43,900 nt of DNA, from NCBI GenBank assembly GCA_002340325.1, contig DDLV01000076.1, positions 1 to 43,900 on the forward strand, given 5' to 3'. The position numbers and the translations under genes are program-made. The first letter of the stretch is position 1, and every line of letters begins with the position of its first letter. Positions 33,116 through 42,375 of this stretch are shown piece by piece. The stretch comes from Glaciecola sp. UBA2563. GTDB taxonomy: Bacteria > Pseudomonadota > Gammaproteobacteria > Enterobacterales > Alteromonadaceae. The notes beneath the pieces were generated by a model, which did no database searches, was not told the origin of the DNA, and saw only the letters and a list, made by a program, of their open reading frames with translations.

Positions 33116-36034
33116 TTAAATACGACTAAAAATTGGATTTCTTCGTCTGAATACACTGACCAGGAATAATGTAATTAACATAGAAATATTGAATGAACCG
33201 CCGCTGCCCGTTTGCACGCGCTCTAAATCATCGCGCACAGTGGGGTCCGTTCCCAGCCCAAACTCTGCAAGGTTATTAACAAAATCGCCATCCAAATCTG
33301 TCGATGCGTCAGAAGGATCGAGTGGGTTTAAACCAAATTGAACCTCCCATACGTCTGGCATGCCGTCATCGTCGTCATCGGTATCTGTCATGTTACCGAT
33401 ACCATCTCTGTCGGTATCAAGAAAGTCAGAAGGATCTAAAGGCAGGTCGTCGTTAATGTTGGGGGTACCGTCATTGTCACTATCGTTATTCGGATCATAC
33501 GGCGCATCGTCCAGAGCTTTTCCTATAAAAGCCAATGCGACTGGCCGATTTAGGCCACCAGCATTCGCCGCCACAATTCGATTAACAAAAGCACCCGACG
33601 TTGAACTGAAAACGAATATTTCATTGGTATCCATGCTGCAAATATAGAGCGCATCATCAGGACCAGAGACAAGACAAGATGGCGTTCCAAGACCAGAAGC
33701 ACCTGCCTGGATGAATGTACCAAGGAAAGTGCCATCTGAACTAAATTGTGAAATTGAATTGTCACCTGCGTTACTCACGAAAATATTACCAGCTGAGTTG
33801 ATCGCGATATGTTCAGGCTTATTTAACCCTTCATTTGCAAAAACAATAGGGGCCGTTACGTCTGTTGTATCTTCTAATAGTTGTAACAAGTTCGCAGAGC
33901 GGTTAGCAAATAGCACCAGAGAATCATTAAATCTCACTGTGTCACGAAATACGTCAGATTCGCCGATCTGATTCACTGGAAAGGTTCCGTCAAATGACAG
34001 ATTAAACGTTTCCAACGCAGAAAAACCTAAGCCGTTATTAACCAGCAGTGTAAAGTTATCGATAAAGGTTAAATGCACTGGGAAATTAGTAGCTAATTCA
34101 GACCTGTCTATCACCTTTTTAACTGACAGCTGTTGACGGTCATATCGATACACATCACTGAATGCAATGAAATAAAGTTGACCACTAGGTGACACTTCCA
34201 AATCACTGCGAAATGTCAGGCTGCCTTCCGGCATGGATAGAAGTTCCCCGATGAAGTCACCGGTTGTTGCATCATATTCAAGTATCTGATGGGTATTTGC
34301 GCTGACTACCACTATGTTTGAAGATGCCAGCGTTGTAGGAGTTTGAAAGTCCAATACGCCGTCATTATCGTCATCAGGATCGCGAAGATCGCCAATGTTG
34401 TCGCCATCAGCGTCGAGAGATTCTTGAAAATCAAAGTCTAACGCATCCTCGTTATCACCAATACCATCACCATCCGCATCCTGAGTTTCAAATCTGTTTA
34501 ATGGCAAATCATCGTTTGCATCGAGCGTACCATCGTTATCATCATCGTCGTCTGCGTTATTGCCTATTCCATCATTATCCGTATCCAATGTTTCTGAATC
34601 ATCGTTTGGGAAAGCATCCTGCACATCGCCAACACCGTCATTGTCAGTATCTGCGGTCTCAGACGCTAGGAAGGGAAATGCATCTTGCGTATCGTCTACG
34701 CTATCGCCATCGGAATCTGTAAATATAGCGATAGGTTCTGCAAAATCTTCAAGGGGTATAACCATTTCTCGTAGCGCCGCATTCTGAGCAGCAAAAGCTT
34801 CTACGGTGCTTGCGTTATCAGCAAACTCAGCATTGCCGCAAATTCTTCCTCCGCACTGATGCTGCAAGTTGGAAAAAACGCTGAACTTGAAATCCCTATT
34901 TTCGTCACCTGTGCCAATCGATGACATAACGGTATTAAATTTCCCGCGCACTACCAGTGCACCTGAATTTGATAATGCGCCTTGGCTTCGGCCATCTATT
35001 GCCTGATGACCAGCGCCAAAGTTATGTCCGATTTCATGGGTGAATGTATTTGCACAATTCGAGCCTCCGCTAATCCCCACATTACTAACATTTGCTAACA
35101 CATCTGTCTGGTTATTGGGGAACATAGCAATACCACACACTTCGCGTTCATTTAGGTCATGCGTTCTTATCATCGAGACAATATCAGCACCGACTTCATC
35201 ACGCCATGCAGCAATATTAAACAAGCTCGTGGCGCCTTCGGTGCTTTCATCATCGTCAAGTACTGCCTCAATATCATTTAGCGCTGTGATACTTGATGGT
35301 TGTGTATAGTTGACAAATTCGATCCTCACTAGTCGAAGTTGTACAGCGATATCACTGTTGATAAATGATTGGTTGGTTTTAGCAATGAGGTGATTAAGCA
35401 GCGTGATGGCCAGCTCACCAGGATATTCAGCTTGAATATTCGGTGTATATAAGAGCATGACGTCAACAATGGTAAATCCGTTAACGGTTGCGGAAGTTGA
35501 CTGCACATTCGATTTTGCATCTGAGAATTCTGCTCCCAGTCGAGGAATACCGACGGTATCGTTTTTGTATAACCCCGGAAAGGTCATTAGCGATCTCATA
35601 TCCGTTATCCAGGTACCGTCTACCGTTGATTGATACAGCCAATGATAACCATTGCCGATAATTTCACCCATGGCCGTCGATTGACCTTGCGTGTGGAACT
35701 GTTCGTATTTTGCGCCGTTGACATTAAGTTGTTGAGAGAGAAACAGGTGCGAACTGGTAGTTAGCAGCGTGCTGCGATTGGAAAACCGCACGTTGGACGT
35801 TTTACCACCAGAGAGTAAGGACGGAACGATAGCCTCGTAGGATTCAAGTTTAGTTTCACCGTTTGATTTAAACATCAACGGCGCCTCTTCAAAATGCACT
35901 CTTGAAGATGCCACATTTACCAGATTGGGCGGTATCACCCCGTTAGCGCCGTGCGCGCTGGCCAAGACGGAAACATAAAGCAAAGACGCTTTTGCTATAT
36001 AGATTAATTGAGAAATTACATTAATCTCTTTCAT
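33116..36034 (-). CDS. Secreted reprolysin-like zinc metalloprotease with thrombospondin-3 repeats and GlyGly-CTERM tail
   Basis: This is a 972-residue exported protease. After a signal peptide and propeptide-like region comes a metzincin zinc site HEIGHNFGAGH (residues 333-343) with a downstream Met-turn NTVMSS. A calcium-binding thrombospondin type-3 array (about 438-565, repeated DxDxDGxxD) follows, then a beta-propeller-like region (about 568-845, NHL-like units such as GLNKPEHIAINSAGNIFVSN). A second type-3 array (about 845-940) leads to a GlyGly-CTERM tail (GSGGSFNISM, hydrophobic stretch, FRRRN). Such tails are cut by rhombosortase and direct surface display or release by type II secretion. 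It probably digests extracellular protein. It is convergent with the cupin gene. Confidence 0.92.
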   Translation of the reverse strand: MKEINVISQLIYIAKASLLYVSVLASAHGANGVIPPNLVNVASSRVHFEEAPLMFKSNGETKLESYEAIVPSLLSGGKTSNVRFSNRSTLLTTSSHLFLSQQLNVNGAKYEQFHTQGQSTAMGEIIGNGYHWLYQSTVDGTWITDMRSLMTFPGLYKNDTVGIPRLGAEFSDAKSNVQSTSATVNGFTIVDVMLLYTPNIQAEYPGELAITLLNHLIAKTNQSFINSDIAVQLRLVRIEFVNYTQPSSITALNDIEAVLDDDESTEGATSLFNIAAWRDEVGADIVSMIRTHDLNEREVCGIAMFPNNQTDVLANVSNVGISGGSNCANTFTHEIGHNFGAGHQAIDGRSQGALSNSGALVVRGKFNTVMSSIGTGDENRDFKFSVFSNLQHQCGGRICGNAEFADNASTVEAFAAQNAALREMVIPLEDFAEPIAIFTDSDGDSVDDTQDAFPFLASETADTDNDGVGDVQDAFPNDDSETLDTDNDGIGNNADDDDDNDGTLDANDDLPLNRFETQDADGDGIGDNEDALDFDFQESLDADGDNIGDLRDPDDDNDGVLDFQTPTTLASSNIVVVSANTHQILEYDATTGDFIGELLSMPEGSLTFRSDLEVSPSGQLYFIAFSDVYRYDRQQLSVKKVIDRSELATNFPVHLTFIDNFTLLVNNGLGFSALETFNLSFDGTFPVNQIGESDVFRDTVRFNDSLVLFANRSANLLQLLEDTTDVTAPIVFANEGLNKPEHIAINSAGNIFVSNAGDNSISQFSSDGTFLGTFIQAGASGLGTPSCLVSGPDDALYICSMDTNEIFVFSSTSGAFVNRIVAANAGGLNRPVALAFIGKALDDAPYDPNNDSDNDGTPNINDDLPLDPSDFLDTDRDGIGNMTDTDDDDDGMPDVWEVQFGLNPLDPSDASTDLDGDFVNNLAEFGLGTDPTVRDDLERVQTGSGGSFNISMLITLFLVSVFRRRNPIFSRI

Positions 36035-36113
36035 ATTATTTCATGCTACACAAAAACCCAAACCGGAATTTTTTGTACTATGCGTAAGGCAATTAGTTCA
36101 ATATGTCTTTGGT

Positions 36114-36224
36114 TTAGTTTTCAGCTTTCAAACGGCGCAGCCTTCTGAGGTGTCTCGCTTCTTTGCGCCTAATGCTACCGCTTCTTTCATTCTCTGCTAT
36201 TAAACGTTTCCGTAGTTGAGCCAT
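36114..36224 (-). CDS. Possible 36-aa highly basic small protein
   Basis: A minus-strand frame from ATG at 36224 to TAA at 36114 encodes 36 residues, beginning MAQLRKRLIAENERSG and continuing with RRKEARHLRRLRR. More than a third of the residues are Arg or Lys, and the composition looks like a helical nucleic-acid-binding peptide rather than random DNA. The ribosome-binding site (AAGA) is weak. It lies in the gap between the divergent metalloprotease and M1 peptidase genes. No homologue is recalled. Confidence 0.4.
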   Translation of the reverse strand: MAQLRKRLIAENERSGSIRRKEARHLRRLRRLKAEN

Positions 36225-36278
36225 CGTCTTAATGTGGTAACATCTCAACCTCAAATTAAAAAAATAATAAGGTTATGG

Positions 36279-38735
36279 ATGTACCGTTTCGCTGCATTTC
36301 TGTTTTGTCTTTTTTTCACATTAGTTTTCAACGTTTCTGCTACCGCTGCCATACAGCAAACAAAAGGCGACTTTGAAGATAAATTTCGCCAACTAGATGA
36401 AGTATTACCCACACCCAACGTTTATCGAAATGCCGCAGGTGAGCCGGGTCATGCGTATTGGCAACAAAAAGTCGATTATAAAATCCATGTTCGATTGCTT
36501 GAAAAGGAACGTCGTCTCGAAGCCTCACAACAAATTGCGTATCAAAACAACTCTCCTGATACACTTAAATATCTGTGGGTCCAGTTAGATCAGAATAAGT
36601 TTCGTGACGATTCCCTCTCTGCATTAACAACGACGTTTGGCGGTATCGGTTCACGCGGTCCAGCGACGGTAGCAGCAACGGATGAAACACCTCCGCAAAT
36701 CAGTCTTGCGGCGCTACGGCGGCAGCATTTTGTTGAAGACAATTTGTTAGGGTATGACACGCTATCAGTAAAGACTTTAGATGGAGAAGCAATTCAGCAC
36801 ACCGTAGTTGGCACGCTCATGCGCATTGACTTACCCACCCCTTTAATTCCCGGCGAACAAACGCGCTTTGCTATTGATTTTGCTTTTAATATTGTCGAGG
36901 AAGATGCCGTTTCTGCGCGTGCCGGTTATGAACATTTTCCCGATGATGAAAACGAAGGTGGCAATGATATATTCTTGTTAGCACAGTGGTTTCCTCGCCT
37001 CGCAGCCTATACAGATTATGAAGCATGGACCAACAAAGAATTTATCGGGCGAGGCGAATTTACATTAGAGTTTGGTGACTACGAAGTCGAAATAACCGTA
37101 CCAGCCGATCATATTGTGGCGTCAACGGGAGAGCTACAGAACGCTGAAAACGTTCTTACTGAGACTCAAATTGAGCGATTAGAAGAAGCAAAAGATGCAG
37201 ATAGGCCTGTATTTATTGTCACCGCTGAAGAAGCATTGGAGAATGAAAAGAGCGGCACTAGCAGCGAAAAAACCTGGCGCTTTGTCGCAGAAAATGTGCG
37301 AGATTTTGCTTGGGCAAGCTCACGCAAATTTATGTGGGACGCGCGCGGCTATCAACAAGGCGGTGACACGCAACCTTTAGTAATGGCGATGTCATTTTAT
37401 CCGAAAGAAGGTGGCGATCTCTGGAAACGCTATTCAACTGAATCCGTTATCCATACCATGGAAGTCTACTCGCGTTTTTCATTCGACTATCCGTATCCGA
37501 CTGCGCAATCAGTTAATGGCCCTGTTGGCGGTATGGAATACCCGATGATTACGTTTAACGGACCGCGAACGACACTTCACGAAGACGGGACTCGCACGTA
37601 CACGTTGGCAGAGAAGCGATTTTTGATCGGCGTCGTAATCCATGAAATTGGCCACATTTACTATCCAATGATAGTGAATTCCGATGAGCGTCAATGGACG
37701 TGGATGGATGAAGGTTTGAACAGCTTTTTAGACGGTGTTGCTGGGCGTGAATGGGACCCCTCGATTCCATGGGGCGTTGAGCCAAGAGATATAGTCGACT
37801 ACATGAAAAGCGATATACAAGTGCCGATCATGACCCAGTCAGACAGTGTGCTTAAACTGGGACCTAATGCCTATACCAAACCAGCTGCGGCGTTGAACAT
37901 TCTGCGAGAAACCATACTAGGGCGAGAACTCTTTGATTTTGCATTTCGCGAGTATTCGCAGCGCTGGAAGTATAAACGTCCAACACCGTCTGATTTTTTC
38001 AGAACGATGGAAGAAGCCTCTGGTGTTGATCTTGACTGGTTTTGGCGCGGTTGGTTTTACACAACAGACAACGTCGATATTTCAATTGACCGCATTTCAC
38101 GACTAAGCCTCGATACGTTTGATCCAGACATTGAGCTTGCGCGTGAAAGACAGGAAGAAGCGGACAAACCGTTATCGCTCACCGTCGAAAGAAATAAAGA
38201 TGAAGGACGAGAGCTATGGGTCGAGCGTTTTTCTGATCTTAAAGACTTCCATGACCAAAATGACAGGTTCACCGCTACCAACGCAGATCGCAATGCTTAC
38301 AATGAATTTTTAAGCCGACTTAAACCATGGGAAAAGGAGACGCTTGCGCGTGCACTCAAGGAAGACAAAAACTATTACGTGTTAGAATTCAGTAACCTAG
38401 GTGGCTTGGTGATGCCTATTATCTTGCAACTAGATTTTGAGGATGGTACGTCCGAAGAAATGCGCATTCCCGCTGAAATCTGGCGACGTTCTCCCAAACA
38501 GGTGCAAAAGCTTATCGTCACTGATAAAGACAAAATACTTAAACACGTTGCAGTGGACCCACGATGGGAAACAGCTGACACGGATACTGATAACAATCAC
38601 TACCCACGCCAGATCATTCCTTCGCGAATAGAAGCATTTAAGCAAAAGAAACGAGAGGGCTTGGAATACAAAGACATCATGCACGAAAGCAAAACCGAAC
38701 TAAAAGAGTTCGACCCCGCTTTCCACAAGAAATAA
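36279..38735 (+). CDS. Secreted M1-family aminopeptidase
   Basis: This zinc aminopeptidase of about 818 residues has a signal peptide (MYRFAAFLFCLFFTLVFNVS, then ATAA). The zinc site HEIGH at 455-459 with Glu478 in WMDEGLN matches the HExxH-x18-E pattern, and GGMEYP (just upstream) replaces the usual GAMEN exopeptidase motif. The start at 36279 is preferred because AAGG lies 6-7 bases upstream and the signal peptide begins there; a TTG 21 codons earlier is possible. A DUF6702 gene starts one base after its stop, so the two are coupled. It probably trims peptides in the periplasm or outside the cell. Confidence 0.92.
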   Translation: MYRFAAFLFCLFFTLVFNVSATAAIQQTKGDFEDKFRQLDEVLPTPNVYRNAAGEPGHAYWQQKVDYKIHVRLLEKERRLEASQQIAYQNNSPDTLKYLWVQLDQNKFRDDSLSALTTTFGGIGSRGPATVAATDETPPQISLAALRRQHFVEDNLLGYDTLSVKTLDGEAIQHTVVGTLMRIDLPTPLIPGEQTRFAIDFAFNIVEEDAVSARAGYEHFPDDENEGGNDIFLLAQWFPRLAAYTDYEAWTNKEFIGRGEFTLEFGDYEVEITVPADHIVASTGELQNAENVLTETQIERLEEAKDADRPVFIVTAEEALENEKSGTSSEKTWRFVAENVRDFAWASSRKFMWDARGYQQGGDTQPLVMAMSFYPKEGGDLWKRYSTESVIHTMEVYSRFSFDYPYPTAQSVNGPVGGMEYPMITFNGPRTTLHEDGTRTYTLAEKRFLIGVVIHEIGHIYYPMIVNSDERQWTWMDEGLNSFLDGVAGREWDPSIPWGVEPRDIVDYMKSDIQVPIMTQSDSVLKLGPNAYTKPAAALNILRETILGRELFDFAFREYSQRWKYKRPTPSDFFRTMEEASGVDLDWFWRGWFYTTDNVDISIDRISRLSLDTFDPDIELARERQEEADKPLSLTVERNKDEGRELWVERFSDLKDFHDQNDRFTATNADRNAYNEFLSRLKPWEKETLARALKEDKNYYVLEFSNLGGLVMPIILQLDFEDGTSEEMRIPAEIWRRSPKQVQKLIVTDKDKILKHVAVDPRWETADTDTDNNHYPRQIIPSRIEAFKQKKREGLEYKDIMHESKTELKEFDPAFHKK

Positions 38736-38736
38736 T

Positions 38737-39267
38737 ATGAAGTTTTTGCAGATGCACCGATGCTTGATGTGCCTAACGCTTTTCACTGGCGTGTTATTCA
38801 TAGGCACATCAAACTATGCGCATGGGCACCAGCAAAAAGCGGCAATCACAACCATAACCTACAATGCAAATAGTAAGGGATTTGAAATCGTCCATCGATT
38901 TAATATGCATGATGCGGAGCACGCAGTGAAACGTGTCTTGTATAAAGACGCGGATGTTTACAACTCAAAGGACACGCAAGTAAAATTTGCTGAATACATT
39001 TATGACCGTTTTTCTATAGCTGGTAACGATGGACAACCTCTTACGCTAATGCCAGTTGGCCATGAAGTGGATAACCGGCATTTCTGGGTATATCAGGAAT
39101 TAGCGTTATCAGAAGATGCCGTATTGCATATCCGAAACCCTGCTTTACAAGAGATTTGGGCAGAGCAACTCAACACCGTAAATGTAGAAATCAATGGAAA
39201 GGTCCAAACGCTTTTATTTACGTCTGAAAATCCAAGTCAACAGATTAAGGTTGTGTTCCAGAATTAA
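38737..39267 (+). CDS. DUF6702 family periplasmic protein
   Basis: This 176-residue protein has a signal peptide (hydrophobic stretch to about residue 30, NYAHG|HQ) and a compact beta-rich domain. It resembles the DUF6702 group, which commonly sits directly after M1 peptidase genes; HRFNMHDAEHAV and LFTSENPSQQIKVVFQN are the clearest stretches. Its start lies one base after the peptidase stop, giving translational coupling. The function is unknown; it may assist or localise the peptidase. Its 3' end overlaps the end of the convergent cupin gene by 23 bases. Confidence 0.85.
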   Translation: MKFLQMHRCLMCLTLFTGVLFIGTSNYAHGHQQKAAITTITYNANSKGFEIVHRFNMHDAEHAVKRVLYKDADVYNSKDTQVKFAEYIYDRFSIAGNDGQPLTLMPVGHEVDNRHFWVYQELALSEDAVLHIRNPALQEIWAEQLNTVNVEINGKVQTLLFTSENPSQQIKVVFQN

Positions 39268-39682
39268 CGACCTCCCAAGTTGCATACTTTGATTCAGGCC
39301 CGGCTGGCGCAAAAACTTGCAAAACAATAACTTCCTGCTCACCTGCTTGAAAGCTTACCAACGCGTCTTTCTCCATAAACACCATATCCCCTGCTTTCAC
39401 CGAATGCTTCGTTCCCTCTAACGTCATCACGCCACTGCCTGATAAGAAGTGCAAATACTCTGCTGTACTGTCGCGATGTTCAGGCACCTTGCCGCCGGCG
39501 GGTATCGTAAGCTTCGCCATAAAAATATTAGCGTCTTTAGCATCTCCAGCTTCATGCAATATTTCTACTGTCGCGCCTTTCGCATGTTTGTATTTTTTGC
39601 CTTCTCCATCTGCAATAATTTGATTAGCGTTTACCGAAATTGAGGCCATGAGCAAAAGAAGAGATGCACTGATTGTTTTCAA
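39245..39682 (-). CDS. Periplasmic cupin-domain protein
   Basis: This 145-residue cupin has a signal peptide (MKTISASLLLLMASISVNA). It contains PEHRDSTAEYLHFLSGSGVM and AGDMVFMEKDALVSF, the two cupin motifs; the first has one His and a Glu rather than the full His-rich set. The start is TTG with AAGGAA 6 bases upstream. It may be a small sensor or enzyme; no substrate is suggested. The gene is convergent with the DUF6702 gene and overlaps its end. Confidence 0.85.
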   Translation of the reverse strand: MKTISASLLLLMASISVNANQIIADGEGKKYKHAKGATVEILHEAGDAKDANIFMAKLTIPAGGKVPEHRDSTAEYLHFLSGSGVMTLEGTKHSVKAGDMVFMEKDALVSFQAGEQEVIVLQVFAPAGPESKYATWEVVNSGTQP

Positions 39683-39740
39683 TGTGTATTCCTTTTTTAA
39701 TGTATGAGCTTTTACATATTCGACTACTAGTATAGCGAAA

Positions 39741-40046
39741 CTATATTACCTCGGAGTCAATTCCTTTTGAGCTAATACGAATCATTAAATTTTCGATGTC
39801 GACATTAACGAAATCTTTAAACCTGTTCTTCGCAAGAAACGTTTTTATTTCTTGTAATGAGTTGGATTGGAGGAAGTAACTACTGACATATATGACCCGA
39901 TATTTTTCATTTGTCTTCATCACGTAGCTATATAAGTCTTGACTTGGTTCATCGAGCGGATACTTCGTGTTTTGTTCATCTTGTTCGAGTTTATACGCAT
40001 GAACAAAATGAGTTAGAAGACTTTCAGATAGGTGATGTTCGCTCAT
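39741..40046 (-). CDS. Small hypothetical protein (101 aa)
   Basis: This 101-residue polar protein has no signal peptide or membrane segment and no family I recognise. It looks like a mixed alpha/beta domain (helical N-terminus SESLLTHFVHAYKLEQDEQN, then strands KYRVIYVSSYF and VNVDIENLMIRIS). Even codon use and a clear ATG support a real gene. It stands alone between the cupin gene and the methyltransferase gene, on the same strand as both. Confidence 0.6.
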   Translation of the reverse strand: MSEHHLSESLLTHFVHAYKLEQDEQNTKYPLDEPSQDLYSYVMKTNEKYRVIYVSSYFLQSNSLQEIKTFLAKNRFKDFVNVDIENLMIRISSKGIDSEVI

Positions 40047-40197
40047 TACAACTCAAATAAAGGGTTTAAGGTTTATACGCAGAGCTTGTAATAAAGAACG
40101 GAAATAATTAATTTAAATTTTATATGTAAAAGTTATAACAGCGGCATTTCTTTTTTACCGGTGGGACAAACACGTTATTCAGGTAACAGAAAGGCAG

Positions 40198-40252
40198 CCT
40201 GCGCGATAACCCTAAGAGAGGTTCCTAAGAAATAAAGCGCAGGTCGTTTTTT
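40198..40252 (+). terminator. Possible intrinsic terminator with no gene before it on the plus strand
   Basis: CCTGCGC (40198-40204) pairs with GCGCAGG (40237-40243) around a 32-base loop that contains a small AACC/GGTT hairpin, followed by TCG and TTTTTT. No plus-strand gene lies upstream, so it would end either a small RNA from the 40050-40200 gap or antisense transcription entering the methyltransferase gene. On the minus strand the T-run is absent. Confidence 0.3.
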
Positions 40253-41075
40253 AGGCTTTCACAAATTTCAGTGTGAATCTGTCACTTTCACCGATTTTGC
40301 GATTGCGTTCCTTTGCATCCTCATCATCTACATTTAATGAAGGAGGCAACGACCACACACCATTCTCATGATCTGCCGTGTCATTTGGATTCGCGTTAAT
40401 TTCTGAAGATTCGACAAGCTTCAAGCCAGCGGCTTCTGCTTGTTCAATTACCCAACTTTGTTTCACGTACCCTGTAAATTCTGAATCATCACCATCTTCT
40501 GGTAATCGATGGCCAACGATACCGAATACACCGCCGGGCTTAAGCACGTCGTAGACTGATTTTACTACATCACCAAATACTTCGTTGCGTTTCCATCCGT
40601 GCACGCTTCTAAATGACAACACCATATCAGCTGTTCCAGCTTCACCTAGGCTGCTTTTTGCCGGTGGATCAAAAGGTAATATTTGAATGGTGCCGAACCT
40701 TTCCTCATCGCTGATCCGTTCTTTGTAAGCATTCATGGCTCGCTCAAAATATGCGGGTGCATTTTCTCGCTCCATATTAAAATGACCGGCGACTAATTTG
40801 CCATCTTTCGCTAGATACGGTCCTAGGATTTCAGTATACCATCCGCCACTAGGTGCCAATTCAACCACTTTCATATCCGACTCAACACCAAAGAAACTTA
40901 GCGTTTCAAGCGGGTTACGAAATCGATCACGGTTGCTCTCTTCTTGTCGTTCTGCTGCGTTTACTGCCGCCGCTAACAAATCATTTGCCAATGTAAATTG
41001 ACTGAAAGATATAAGCGCGCCAACAAGACCTGTCAACACGATATGCTTGGATGATATAGAAAGTTTTTTTAACAT
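40251..41075 (-). CDS. SAM-dependent methyltransferase-like protein with signal peptide
   Basis: This 274-residue protein of the predicted-methyltransferase group resembles COG4798. The N-terminus is a good signal peptide (about 1-30, VLTGLVGALISFSQFTLA), followed by the helix LLAAAVNAAERQEESNRDRF. The SAM-binding motif I appears as MKVVELAPSGGWYTEIL (about 68-84) and motif IV region as ADMVLSFRSVHGW. AAGGAG precedes the ATG. Export of a SAM-dependent enzyme is odd because SAM is cytoplasmic, yet members of this group often carry signals. The substrate is unknown. It stands alone, with 200-base gaps on both sides. Confidence 0.87.
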   Translation of the reverse strand: MLKKLSISSKHIVLTGLVGALISFSQFTLANDLLAAAVNAAERQEESNRDRFRNPLETLSFFGVESDMKVVELAPSGGWYTEILGPYLAKDGKLVAGHFNMERENAPAYFERAMNAYKERISDEERFGTIQILPFDPPAKSSLGEAGTADMVLSFRSVHGWKRNEVFGDVVKSVYDVLKPGGVFGIVGHRLPEDGDDSEFTGYVKQSWVIEQAEAAGLKLVESSEINANPNDTADHENGVWSLPPSLNVDDEDAKERNRKIGESDRFTLKFVKA

Positions 41076-41291
41076 TTACGCTCCTTGGATTTGTTTGTTA
41101 TTTGTTGTGTGTTTGAACGTTCGCAAATACTCATAAAAGTGAAACATACGCTGACTCACTCATATCAACGAACGCGAAAAACATGATTAATGGTTACGTA
41201 AAAATGAAGATTTTCGTTTTATAAACGTAAATAGTCCAGGCGCAACGCAGTTGTACCTGAACCATGTGGCATAAGAAATATAGAGAATAGA

Positions 41292-42245
41292 TTAATAAGC
41301 AGCTGAAAAATGCTCATCGATTAATTCAACCGACGTAGTGATAACCGTTGGCTTATCATAAAAGTCGAACTGCGTAACGTTATCTAACATCACCAAACTA
41401 ACATTATCTCCTGCCATTTCCACGTAGCGTTTAGCCCCCTGTGGAATGGCTGCTGCATCAGAATGAATCAACAAACCTGGCTTGGTTTGAATCTGAGCAG
41501 CCTGAATTGCATCATAGGTCAACCACGGCTCCCAAGACGCAACGTTAAATCGGTTGTCATATTCGTCAATGAGACCTCGATCGGTTTCTGTGTAATAAGG
41601 TGCCTGATACATGAGCGAGTTTTCGTTAGTGGCGCTTGCTGCTTCAATGTAGGTGCCATGACCCGCTTCTTTACCTATTTTTATCAGATTTTGCACAGAT
41701 GATTCGCCACCATAGACTACATTTACGATTTCTTCGTTGTGTAGCCAAGGTGCTACAAGTGCAAAACTTTTCATCGAGTCGTTATTTGCTGCTACATCAC
41801 TGATGTATCCAGCAGATGCACAAATACCTAAACCCGAAATACGATTCACATCAACGCCATCCACTGTTGTAAGATATTCAACTGCTGCATTGATATCTGT
41901 AATTTTTTCTTCCGGGCTTTCCAGATACTTGATATCTCCTTCTGATTCACCCCAACCCCTGAAGTCAAACGTCAGCGCTGCATACCCTTTTTCAGCTAAA
42001 GCTGTCGCATAATCTGCACTCATTTGCTCTTTTACCGTAGTCCAAGCACCTGTTATCACGACTGCTGGGACTGTTTCATTAGAGTCGTAACCTTCAGGTA
42101 GATACAAGTGACCAATTATCGTTTTTCCTTCACTAGTAAAACTCACTTCTTTAATTTCACCTGCATGGCTTACAGAAAGCAGACTTGCCGCAATTAAAGT
42201 AAATGCTGCGCCAGTATTCGTTATTGTGGATCTCTTAAATTTCAT
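41292..42245 (-). CDS. Secreted alpha/beta hydrolase with cysteine at the nucleophile elbow (dienelactone-hydrolase-like)
   Basis: This 317-residue exported hydrolase has a signal peptide to about residue 30 (LLSVSHA|GE). The fold features are VVITGAWTTVKEQM, FDFRGWGESEGD and the elbow GLGICASAGY, where Cys stands in the usual serine place, as in dienelactone hydrolases. The ATG at 42245 is chosen because GGAG lies 7 bases upstream. The gene precedes no obvious partner; an AraC regulator lies upstream on the same strand with a 130-base gap and may control it. The substrate is unknown. Confidence 0.85.
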   Translation of the reverse strand: MKFKRSTITNTGAAFTLIAASLLSVSHAGEIKEVSFTSEGKTIIGHLYLPEGYDSNETVPAVVITGAWTTVKEQMSADYATALAEKGYAALTFDFRGWGESEGDIKYLESPEEKITDINAAVEYLTTVDGVDVNRISGLGICASAGYISDVAANNDSMKSFALVAPWLHNEEIVNVVYGGESSVQNLIKIGKEAGHGTYIEAASATNENSLMYQAPYYTETDRGLIDEYDNRFNVASWEPWLTYDAIQAAQIQTKPGLLIHSDAAAIPQGAKRYVEMAGDNVSLVMLDNVTQFDFYDKPTVITTSVELIDEHFSAAY

Positions 42246-42375
42246 TGTCATCTCCAAACTAAAATAGACTTATTTGCTGTTGATGATGAAATAATACGCA
42301 GTTCTAATCTCAGGTTATTGCATGGAATTGCGCAGTTTTTGAAGAATCTTGCTATTTTATTTTTAAAGGCCTTTA

